Shown here: positions 16,247 to 23,439 of the stretch, in pieces | Layout: each line of letters begins with the position of its first letter | Position numbering within the stretch: the first letter of the stretch is position 1 | Source: Haloplasmatales bacterium 4B | Lineage (GTDB): Bacteria > Bacillota_I > Bacilli_A > Haloplasmatales > Haloplasmataceae | Assembly: GCA_003586005.1 (NCBI GenBank) | Contig: NSKI01000015.1 | Span: 1 to 54,798, forward strand | DNA length: 54,798 bases | Reading direction: 5' to 3' | Translations under genes and position numbers: made by a program | Notes under the pieces: model-generated | Seen by the model: the letters and a program-made list of their open reading frames with translations, nothing else | What the model was told of the DNA's origin: nothing | The model's database searches: none

Positions 16247-17203
16247 ATGAAAAAATTATCTATGTTATTTTTGATTTTCGCATTTGGTTTACTAGTGGGT
16301 TGTTCAACTATTGAAAATGATTCTACTAATCAAACAGTTTCTTTATCTAGTGATCAATCATTGGCTCTTTCTGCTTATTTAGCAAGTGGTTTAATGCCTA
16401 GTACTACAAATGAGGTGAATTTAGGTACACTTAATGAAAATCAATATAAAATGAGTTTATTATCAACAAATAATGAAGCATTACAAATTGAATCTGAATT
16501 AGATGAAGTAAACATCTATTTTGATAAATTAAAAGTATTTATGGATGAAGGTATTGATTCAGCATTAGATATTTCTGAACAATCGTCAACTAGAGAAGGG
16601 TATGATACAGTTTTAACATACACTATAGAAGAGGTAACTTATACAATTTATTATTCATTTGTCGATGAATTAATAGAAACTGAATATTTTGAAAATGAAG
16701 AAAATGAGGAAGAACAAGAATTCAAATTAGAAGGTTTAATGATTATTGATGAAGTAGAATATCAATTAACTGGAGCTAATGAAATTGATGATGAAGAACA
16801 AGTTATGTGGTTTAAGACAATTGATTCAAATAACACTGGTAATGAAGTAAAAATTGAAATTAAAAACGAAAATGAAGAACAAAAATTCAAAATTTTTACT
16901 TTAATTAATAATGTTGAAAAAAAGGCAGAAATTAAGTTTGAAAATGAAAATGATGAAACAAAAGTGGAACTTAAACTTCAAAATGACGATCAAGAAAGTA
17001 AATATAAATTTAAAAAAGAAATTGAGGATGACCAAACAGTTTATAAATTTGAATATGAAGTTAATGGTGTAAAAGGTAAGGTAAAAATATTAGAAATTAT
17101 TGATGAATTTGGAAATGTAACATATAAGTATAAAATCGAAGAAAATGGTAGAAATAAAGAAATAGACAAAGATGATGAAGAAGATGAAGAAAGCGAAATT
17201 TAA
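16247..17203 (+). CDS. Acidic lipoprotein, unknown function
   Basis: Start ATG 16247 is set by AAAGGTGA at 16231; the upstream ATG at 16205 has no site. The N terminus is a lipoprotein signal: MKKLSMLFLIFAFGLLVGC, where LVGC is the lipobox and the cysteine is lipidated. The mature ~300 residues are extremely rich in E, K, D and N, low in aromatic content, and contain repeated beta-like strands of the type KFENENDETKVELKLQN and KVKILEIIDEFGN. The C terminus is a poly-acidic tail. It is anchored to the outer face of the membrane. I recognise no family; the strand repeats suggest an extended beta structure that could bind cations or wall material. Confidence 0.7.
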   Translation: MKKLSMLFLIFAFGLLVGCSTIENDSTNQTVSLSSDQSLALSAYLASGLMPSTTNEVNLGTLNENQYKMSLLSTNNEALQIESELDEVNIYFDKLKVFMDEGIDSALDISEQSSTREGYDTVLTYTIEEVTYTIYYSFVDELIETEYFENEENEEEQEFKLEGLMIIDEVEYQLTGANEIDDEEQVMWFKTIDSNNTGNEVKIEIKNENEEQKFKIFTLINNVEKKAEIKFENENDETKVELKLQNDDQESKYKFKKEIEDDQTVYKFEYEVNGVKGKVKILEIIDEFGNVTYKYKIEENGRNKEIDKDDEEDEESEI

Positions 17204-17214
17204 AGAGCTATATA

Positions 17215-17247
17215 AAAAACTAGCATCAATTATTGATGCTAGTTTTT
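17215..17247. terminator. Bidirectional terminator
   Basis: AAAAACTAGCATCAAT pairs with its complement across a minimal centre, giving a long stem with A- and T-tracts at both ends between the convergent lipoprotein and ABC exporter genes. Confidence 0.85.
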
Positions 17248-17254
17248 AACTTTG

Positions 17255-19120
17255 TTAAGCACTTACTAAATCAAAGTTCTTTAAGTCATTATCATCTTTA
17301 GCGTTATGTAATTGATAATAAATGCCTTTTAAATCTAATAATTCATTGTGATTACCTTGTTCAACTATTTTTCCGTTTTCCATAACGATGATTAAATCAG
17401 CATTTCTGATTGTCGATAAACGATGAGCTATAATAAAACTTGTTTTATCTGTTGTTAAGTTTTCTATAGCTTTTTGTATCTTAATTTCAGTTAAAGTATC
17501 AACGCTACTTGTAGCTTCATCTAAAATCAAAATATCAGGGTTTTTAAGGATAGTTCTGGCAATAGATAATAATTGCCTTTGTCCAAAACTAATATTTGCT
17601 CCATTTCTAGCAAGTACAGTATTATACTTTAGTGGTAATTCCATTATAAATTTATGACAATTAGCTAATTTACATGCTTCAATAATTTCTTCATCTGTTG
17701 CCTCAAGTTTTCCAAAGCGAATATTGTTGTAAATAGTGTCAGAAAAAAGATTAGTGTCTTGTAAAACAATGCCAATTTTATTAAGTAAATTTGCTTGTGT
17801 GACATTTTTAATATTTATGCCATCAACTAATATTTCGCCTTTATCGATATCATAAAAACGTGTAATTAGGTTAATAATTGTTGTTTTACCAGCACCAGTA
17901 TGACCAACTATAGCAATCTTCATTCCAGGTTTAGCATCAATAGAAACATCTTTTAAGATGGGGGTATCCTCTAAATAACTAAAATTAACATTTTTTAATT
18001 CAACATGACCTGAGATGTAATCTAATTTTATGGCATCTGGGCTATCATTAATAAAAGTTGTATCATCTAGAATATCAAAGACACGTTCAGCTCCTGATAA
18101 GGCGTTTTGAATCTCTGTATACATGTTAGCTAAATTATTAATTTGTTGGCCAAACCTTTCAGCCAATGTAATAAATACCGCAATAGTACCAATACTTGCA
18201 CTTTTATCACCATTTATCGCAAGAATTGCACCTGCAGTAATAATGATTATATAGCGCATTTTATTTAATAAACCAATAACGGGATTCATTAAACTTGCCC
18301 ATGTCATTGCTCTAACAGTAATCCGTTTTACCCTTTTGCTTTCGATAATAAATTCGTTTATAATTTCTTCTTCTTGGCAAAATGATTGGATTACTTTAGC
18401 TCCATTAATTTGTTCAGCTACAAATCCATTTAAAGCTCCCATTTCATAGCGCATTCTTCTAAATCTTTTTCTTGAGAACTTCGAGATAGTTTTAGCAGTG
18501 TAATAAATTAAGGGAATGGTTATCATAGCAACAATTGTTAATTTCCAACTCATCCAAATCATAACTGAGATTGTAAAAATCAAAGTCATCATACTAGTGA
18601 TAAAGGATATAAATGTTTGTGTCATCGTAGTACTAATATTATCAACGTCATTAGTAATTCTGAGCATTAAATCGCCATCTCGATTCCTATCAAAGAAGCT
18701 AATAGATAATGATTGTAGTTTTGCAAATAGGTTTTTTCGCATATTTTTTAAAGTTCTTTGCGTGATACCGATCATAAGTAAATTTCCTGAAAAAGACATT
18801 AATATTTCAAAAATAAATAAAGCCATTAAAATGACTATAAATAATGAGAAGCCATTAGAAGTCTGTTTATCCAAAAAATTATCAAATATGTAACGGTTAA
18901 CAGTTTGACTGGCTAAAGATAGTAAAATTGCTGCCATGATGAAAAAGATAACTAAATACAGTTTTTTCTTTTCGGCAAAAATGTATTTAACAACCCTTAA
19001 TGTTGTTTTTAATGCCCTTTGGGGCTTCTCATTGCGTCTTCTAAAAGTTGATCGTTTGTATAATTCTATTCTTGATTTGTAATTTTCTGTGTTAGATGGC
19101 ATCTCTTTTTGTTTACTCAT
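17255..19120 (-). CDS. ABC exporter half-transporter, catalytic-site subunit of a heterodimer
   Basis: A 621-residue protein: a ~45-residue basic N-terminal extension, six membrane helices (residues ~50-340), then a nucleotide-binding domain. Walker A is VGHTGAGKTT, Walker B ends LILDEATSSVD with the catalytic glutamate, and the switch histidine is in IAHRLSTI. The signature is ISFGQ instead of LSGGQ. Together with its neighbour it forms the BmrC/BmrD (TM287/288)-like class of heterodimeric exporters used for drug, lipid or peptide export; the substrate cannot be read from sequence. ATG 19120 is chosen (GGGGGTGG six bases upstream), which overlaps the upstream gene by 8 bases and shows translational coupling. 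Confidence 0.85.
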   Translation of the reverse strand: MSKQKEMPSNTENYKSRIELYKRSTFRRRNEKPQRALKTTLRVVKYIFAEKKKLYLVIFFIMAAILLSLASQTVNRYIFDNFLDKQTSNGFSLFIVILMALFIFEILMSFSGNLLMIGITQRTLKNMRKNLFAKLQSLSISFFDRNRDGDLMLRITNDVDNISTTMTQTFISFITSMMTLIFTISVMIWMSWKLTIVAMITIPLIYYTAKTISKFSRKRFRRMRYEMGALNGFVAEQINGAKVIQSFCQEEEIINEFIIESKRVKRITVRAMTWASLMNPVIGLLNKMRYIIIITAGAILAINGDKSASIGTIAVFITLAERFGQQINNLANMYTEIQNALSGAERVFDILDDTTFINDSPDAIKLDYISGHVELKNVNFSYLEDTPILKDVSIDAKPGMKIAIVGHTGAGKTTIINLITRFYDIDKGEILVDGINIKNVTQANLLNKIGIVLQDTNLFSDTIYNNIRFGKLEATDEEIIEACKLANCHKFIMELPLKYNTVLARNGANISFGQRQLLSIARTILKNPDILILDEATSSVDTLTEIKIQKAIENLTTDKTSFIIAHRLSTIRNADLIIVMENGKIVEQGNHNELLDLKGIYYQLHNAKDDNDLKNFDLVSA

Positions 19121-20846
19121 CAATTGCCACCCCCATTTGTTTTACATAAATGTTTTGGTAGAATTGGTTTGTATTTAATAATTCTTGATGTGTGCCAAAA
19201 CCAGTTATTTTACCATTTTCTAAAATTAATATTTTATCACATTTCATTACTGAACGAATTCTTTGAGCAATAATAATAATCGTTGTATTAGTCACATTAT
19301 TTTTAAGGGATTTTAAAATTTTACTTTCTGTAGTCATGTCTACGGCACTAGTACTATCATCAAAGATTAAAATCTTTGGTTTAGGTAGTAGTGACCTCGC
19401 CATGCTAAGACGTTGTTTTTGTCCACCAGAGAGATTTATCCCTCTTTCTCCTAAAATAGTTTGATATCCCTCATTAAAATTAGTAATAAAATCAATTGCT
19501 TCAGCGTTATTAGTAGCATCTAGAACATCAGCTTCTTCACTATCCATCCTACCAAATTTAATATTATCTTCTATTGTACCTGCAAAAAGAAGGGCTCTTT
19601 GCATTACTGTACTAATTTGTGAGCGTAGTGTATATAAATCATATTTTTTAACATTTATATCATCAATTAAAATTTCACCCTCACTAATATCATAAAAGCG
19701 GGGGATTAAATTAATTAGTGTTGTTTTGCCAGAACCAGTAGTTCCTAAAACCCCAAGTTTTTCACCAGGATTAACGACAAACGAGAGGTTTTTAAGTGAT
19801 GGTTTTTGGGAAGGATAATTAAATGAAACATTTTTAAATTCAATTTTTCCCTTGATTGCTTTATCATTTATTGGGTTTTGATCTTTTTGTAATTCTGAAT
19901 CAACATTTAAGAGTTCTAAAATTCTTGTAGATGATGTAGCTGCCCTGGGAATAATATTAATCATGCTAGTAATCATTGATAAGGCTCCAGATATTTGTCC
20001 TAAATAACCTAAAAAGGCAACAATATTTCCAACTTCAAGGTCATCACTAATAACATCCATACCACCAAACCATAAAACAGCGACAATACACATGTTCATG
20101 ATAAACATAAATATGGGATTATTAAATGATGAGATAACGTTAGCTTTAATGGTTGAATTAGAAAGCGCTTCTATATGTTCATCAAATTTAGCATTAGCAT
20201 ATTCGCTTCTATTAAACGCTTTAATGACTCTAATGTTTTCAAGATTTTCTTGGGTAAAGATATTAATGGCCTCTAAATCCTCTTGAACTTGACGATATTT
20301 TGGATAAGCTTTTTTAACAATAATATAATTGGATAAAAAGAGGATAGGCACAATTAAAATAAGTAACATCGCAAGTTTAGGACTTAAGCCAACAACAATA
20401 AAAATAGCTCCAAAAAGCATATATGGTGCTTTAAAAATAGTTCGGAGAAAATTTCTTGTCATATAGCGGAGTGAGTTTGAATCCGATGTTACTCTTGTAA
20501 TTACTTTACCAATTCCAAACTCATCTAAATTAACAAAAGACATATTTAGTGATTTAGAAAAAGTGGCGATTCTTAAGTCATTTGACATCTCAGCACTTGA
20601 CCAATTAGCAAAAAAGTTACTAAGAAAGGCAAAAACGACGCTTAATAATGTATATAAAAGCATCATGAGACTTAGGTATTTAACTTGTTCTAAATCTCCT
20701 TGTTTAATTCCATAATCAATAAGCTCACCACTAGTTTTTGGAATTAATAATGTTACACTGACTTCGGCTAATAAAAAAATAGGTGCCATGGCGGCGATAA
20801 GCCAATAAGGCTTTAAAAAGCCCATGATTTTAATAAAATTCTTCAT
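19113..20846 (-). CDS. ABC exporter half-transporter, degenerate-site subunit of a heterodimer
   Basis: A 577-residue protein with six membrane helices (residues ~15-300) and one nucleotide-binding domain. Walker A is LGTTGSGKTT and the signature is a canonical LSGGQKQR, but Walker B reads LIFDDSTSAVD (Asp in place of the catalytic Glu) and the switch loop reads IAQRIRSV (Gln in place of His). These changes are known from the non-hydrolysing subunit of heterodimeric exporters: its own Walker site is the degenerate one, while its intact signature completes the partner's active site. First gene of a two-gene operon, with GAAAGGATT before the ATG and a promoter at 20878-20905. Confidence 0.85.
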   Translation of the reverse strand: MKNFIKIMGFLKPYWLIAAMAPIFLLAEVSVTLLIPKTSGELIDYGIKQGDLEQVKYLSLMMLLYTLLSVVFAFLSNFFANWSSAEMSNDLRIATFSKSLNMSFVNLDEFGIGKVITRVTSDSNSLRYMTRNFLRTIFKAPYMLFGAIFIVVGLSPKLAMLLILIVPILFLSNYIIVKKAYPKYRQVQEDLEAINIFTQENLENIRVIKAFNRSEYANAKFDEHIEALSNSTIKANVISSFNNPIFMFIMNMCIVAVLWFGGMDVISDDLEVGNIVAFLGYLGQISGALSMITSMINIIPRAATSSTRILELLNVDSELQKDQNPINDKAIKGKIEFKNVSFNYPSQKPSLKNLSFVVNPGEKLGVLGTTGSGKTTLINLIPRFYDISEGEILIDDINVKKYDLYTLRSQISTVMQRALLFAGTIEDNIKFGRMDSEEADVLDATNNAEAIDFITNFNEGYQTILGERGINLSGGQKQRLSMARSLLPKPKILIFDDSTSAVDMTTESKILKSLKNNVTNTTIIIIAQRIRSVMKCDKILILENGKITGFGTHQELLNTNQFYQNIYVKQMGVAIDE

Positions 20847-20877
20847 AAAACTATCTCTAAAAATCCTTTCACATTTT

Positions 20878-20905
20878 ATTTTATCAGTTATATTTTTTTA
20901 GTCAA
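20878..20905 (-). promoter_or_regulatory. Promoter of the ABC exporter operon
   Basis: On the minus strand: TTGACT, a 16-base spacer ending in TGA, then TAAAAT. The TG before the -10 makes it an extended -10 element. It lies about 30 bases upstream of the start codon at 20846. Confidence 0.65.
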
Positions 20906-20975
20906 TGAGTTGAGAAATTATAAACTTGAAATAGTAAACCATATTTAAATAAATTTTTTAAGAGTTAAATATTAC

Positions 20976-21005
20976 TTGACTAAAAGTAGCAATTTGGAAT
21001 ATTAT
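20976..21005 (+). promoter_or_regulatory. Promoter of ktrA
   Basis: TTGACT (20976-20981), an 18-base spacer and TATTAT (21000-21005), about 30 bases upstream of ATG 21037. It is divergent from the ABC operon promoter. Confidence 0.6.
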
Positions 21006-21036
21006 ATAAATATTAAGTATGGAAAGGATTGATATT

Positions 21037-21699
21037 ATGCCACGCAAAAAGACATTTGCGGTTATTGGTTTAGGTCGATTTGGAAGTAGTGTTTTAAAGG
21101 AATTAATTAAATTTGATTATGAAGTTCTTGCGATTGATATAAATGAAGAAAGAATAAATGCGGTTGCAAATATAGCGAGTCATGCTATTATTTGTGATTC
21201 AACAGATGAAGAGGCGTTAGTAAACATCGGAATTAAAAACATTGATCATGTAGTAGTTGCAATCGGTGATAATGTTCAAGCTAGTATCCTAACCTCGCTT
21301 ATTATAAAAGAACTTAATGTATCAGAAATTACAGTCAAATCACAAAACAGTTATCATGAAAGAGTTTTGAAAAAAATTGGTATAACTGATATTATTCACC
21401 CTGAACAAGATATGGGTAAAAAAATAGCTCGAAGAATTTCTTCTAGTTTTGTTTCTGAAAGATTAGAACTGTCTAAAGATCATAGTTTATTAGAACTTAG
21501 AGCAACTGGCAGAATTATTAATAAAACATTACTTGAATTAAATTTAAGAAATAAAATGGGGATTAATATTGTCGCGATTCAAAGAGACAATAAACTAATT
21601 ATACCTGATGCTGATGAAACCATAAAAAATGAGGACTTGTTAATATTGGTTGGAAGCAATGTCTCATTAGAGAAATTTGAAAAACAATTGTTACTATAG
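21037..21699 (+). CDS. ktrA: Potassium uptake regulatory subunit KtrA/TrkA-family
   Basis: A 220-residue peripheral membrane-channel gating protein. The RCK-N Rossmann fold begins KTFAVIGLGRFGSS, with the GxGxxG nucleotide motif and the acidic strand end LAIDINEERI. An RCK-C domain follows from about residue 140. In Ktr systems an octameric KtrA ring binds ATP/ADP or cyclic di-AMP and opens the KtrB potassium channel. No ktrB is adjacent, as is often the case in Bacilli. ATG 21037 is chosen since AAAGGA (21023) sits 9 bases ahead; the earlier ATG at 21019 overlaps that site. Confidence 0.85.
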   Translation: MPRKKTFAVIGLGRFGSSVLKELIKFDYEVLAIDINEERINAVANIASHAIICDSTDEEALVNIGIKNIDHVVVAIGDNVQASILTSLIIKELNVSEITVKSQNSYHERVLKKIGITDIIHPEQDMGKKIARRISSSFVSERLELSKDHSLLELRATGRIINKTLLELNLRNKMGINIVAIQRDNKLIIPDADETIKNEDLLILVGSNVSLEKFEKQLLL

Positions 21700-21705
21700 A
21701 AATTT

Positions 21706-21729
21706 GGGATTATTACAATCCCTTTTTTT
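21706..21729 (+). terminator. Intrinsic terminator of ktrA
   Basis: GGGATT pairs with AATCCC over a five-base loop, followed by seven T. Confidence 0.9.
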
Positions 21730-21796
21730 ATGATTAAGTGAATTAAATCTATTACAAGATACAAACTATGTATATATTATAAGATAGGATGTCTTT

Positions 21797-22429
21797 ATGA
21801 AAAAGTTAAAAGATAACGTTTATTGGGTAGGTGTTAGTGATTGGGAATCCCGATATTTTCATGGTTATGAATTATCAACACATCGTGGGACAAGCTATAA
21901 TGCCTATTTAATTATGGACAAAAAAATGTTTTAATTGATAGTGTTTGGGCACCACAAGTAATATTTTTTTAGAAAAGGTAAAATTTTTAATTGATTTAAA
22001 GAAGATAGATTATGTTGTAGTTAATCATGCAGAGCCAGACCATTCAGGTGCTTTGCCACAAATTATGGCTGAAATTCCAGAAGTTCCGGTAATTGTCTCA
22101 CCTAAAGGTGTAGAATCAGTTAAGCGCCATTGAAATTTTTAAAGCTAAAGGGTTAATTTGTGGTTCATCAACAGTTAATAATGGAATCTTGCCTTCAATG
22201 GCTCCTGTTCTTGATTAGCTAATTGGTTTGAAATATGTAAATAAATATGGAACTACACTTTGGTTGGAGTCCTGATTCACCGAAAGTATTAGAGGAATAT
22301 TTGAAAAAAGCACGTGTTCAAATTATCCAAGATCCAATTACGGTAAAATATAACCCAAATGAAGAAGACATGATGGCTTGTGTCGAATTTGGTGAAGCAT
22401 TTGGCAAGAAATTTTTAGTTCAAACATAA
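21797..22429 (+). pseudogene. Flavodiiron protein (A-type flavoprotein / rubredoxin:oxygen oxidoreductase), decayed
   Basis: AGGATG precedes ATG 21797, and the first ~46 codons encode [20 protein letters not shown] and [12 protein letters not shown], the family's start. A missing A in an A-run near 21923 shifts the frame; the sequence resumes with VLIDSVWAP, shifts again near 21960, then gives the metal motif NHAEPDHSGALP of the beta-lactamase-like diiron domain. After about 22135 a third disruption comes with loss of a large middle segment, a stop near 22216, and another shift before the flavodoxin-like end (FGWSP...). About 630 bases remain of the ~1200 of an intact gene. The intact enzyme reduces oxygen or nitric oxide in anaerobes, so its decay is informative about lifestyle, unless it reflects assembly errors. 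Confidence 0.85.
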
Positions 22430-22435
22430 AGAAAA

Positions 22436-22471
22436 AAAACGTAAGGAAAACAATGACAATCCTTACGTTTT
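22436..22471. terminator. Terminator hairpin after the flavodiiron remnant
   Basis: AAAACGTAAGGA pairs perfectly with TCCTTACGTTTT over a 12-base loop. It has survived the decay of the gene. Confidence 0.85.
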
Positions 22472-22473
22472 AT

Positions 22474-22502
22474 TTGAAAAATTAATTTCTAAATGTTATA
22501 AT
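22474..22502 (+). promoter_or_regulatory. Promoter of tRNA-Arg
   Basis: TTGAAA (22474-22479), a 17-base spacer and a perfect TATAAT (22497-22502), ending 8 bases before the tRNA. Confidence 0.8.
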
Positions 22503-22510
22503 AACTATAT

Positions 22511-22586
22511 ACGGTTGTAGCTCAATGGATAGAGCAACAGTTTCCTAAACTGTAGGTTGTAGGTTCGAGTCCTATCATCCGTGCCA
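22511..22586 (+). tRNA. tRNA-Arg (anticodon CCU)
   Basis: A 76-base cloverleaf with encoded CCA. D stem GCTC/GAGC; anticodon stem ACAGT/ACTGT around loop TTCCTAA, giving anticodon CCT that reads AGG; T stem GTAGG/CCTAT with loop TTCGAGT. The acceptor stem ACGGTTG/CATCCGT pairs except for a U5-U68 mismatch. It has its own promoter and terminator and stands alone. Confidence 0.95.
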
Positions 22587-22603
22587 ATAAAAAATTTAAC
22601 TAG

Positions 22604-22633
22604 GTAGTTATTAATTAATGACTACTTTTTTTT
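22604..22633. terminator. Bidirectional terminator (tRNA-Arg and convergent small membrane gene)
   Basis: GTAGT pairs with ACTAC around the palindromic ATTAATTAAT, followed by eight T. The minus-strand gene's stop codon at 22622-22624 overlaps the 3' arm. Confidence 0.85.
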
Positions 22634-22801
22634 ATTCATATTATTTTCTTCAAATTGAAAAAAATCTTGAACAGGTTGTTTCGTTTTATTACGATGTAAT
22701 AAAAGCTTTACAATTGAGTAGCTAATTAGTATTAATACAAATAAAGGAATTAATATAACGAAAATTACTAATATAGCTTCGGGTATTCCAAATAAATACA
22801 T
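22622..22801 (-). CDS. Small single-span membrane protein, 59 aa
   Basis: Starts at ATG 22801, nine bases after AAAGGA; a TTG at 22810 would overlap that spacing. MYLFGIPEAILVIF begins a long hydrophobic segment (residues ~5-33), followed by a basic patch (HRNKTKQ) and a charged tail ending NNMNKKK. The topology would be a single membrane helix with a cytosolic tail. No family recognised. It lies 21 bases downstream of a second membrane protein gene in the same direction, so the two probably form one transcript. Confidence 0.65.
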   Translation of the reverse strand: MYLFGIPEAILVIFVILIPLFVLILISYSIVKLLLHRNKTKQPVQDFFQFEENNMNKKK

Positions 22802-22822
22802 ATATCGCAATCCTTTCTTTTA

Positions 22823-23308
22823 TCATTCATAATATGTATAATCATTCGTATCTTCATTATATGTATAATGGCCTTTTTTAGGATTATTAGTTTTGAATCG
22901 TATATTAAAAACATTAAACAAATTAGGTTTAACATTAGTTTTAACTTTTAGATATTGATAAAATCCAATTAAATATGTAAAAGTAATAAAAGAAAAAACA
23001 TAACTTGAGAGTAAATTGTTTTTAAATAGAAAAAACCAAAGTTCTATATCATAACTAGGGCTTACATATATGATGATTATTATATTAATTAATAACGCAA
23101 AGATGATGTCTAGCCCGATAATATAAACAGTTTTTGTTAACAATAAATAAAATGTGTATAATGAACTCTCAATCAATAATTTTAAGGTATAACGAAAAAA
23201 AGCTAAGGTTGTATTAATTGCCTTACTAATATTAGGAAAGAAATTAGGATTAAATAATTTAACAATAAAAACACCTAAGAAAAACAATGCGGCATATTTT
23301 GAAAACAT
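22823..23308 (-). CDS. Multi-span membrane protein, unknown function, 161 aa
   Basis: ATG 23308 is preceded by GAAGAGGTGAAATC. The product has about four hydrophobic stretches (residues ~5-22, 30-75, 76-95, 105-125) and a soluble tail rich in N, K, T and Y that ends TNDYTYYE. I recognise no domain. It is divergent from polC across a ~130-base intergenic region that holds the polC promoter, and is followed by the single-span protein at 22622-22801. Confidence 0.65.
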   Translation of the reverse strand: MFSKYAALFFLGVFIVKLFNPNFFPNISKAINTTLAFFRYTLKLLIESSLYTFYLLLTKTVYIIGLDIIFALLINIIIIIYVSPSYDIELWFFLFKNNLLSSYVFSFITFTYLIGFYQYLKVKTNVKPNLFNVFNIRFKTNNPKKGHYTYNEDTNDYTYYE

Positions 23309-23379
23309 GATTTCACCTCTTCGCAAATTATATCATAAAAATGTTTATTTTAAAATAATTAAAAATTATTGCCAATTTA

Positions 23380-23388
23380 TGATATAAT
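23380..23388 (+). promoter_or_regulatory. Extended -10 promoter for polC
   Basis: TGATATAAT, i.e. TG-n-TATAAT, about 50 bases upstream of the polC start, with no good -35 at the standard distance. Confidence 0.55.
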
Positions 23389-23439
23389 ATAACATGATTT
23401 GGATAAAAATTTGGTAGGTTTTTTAGGAGTGTGAATATT

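Noticed and set aside
20159-20172. cre-like AGAAAGCGCTTCTA
   Set aside because: It lies deep in the coding sequence of the ABC exporter subunit and has three mismatches to the consensus; likely chance.
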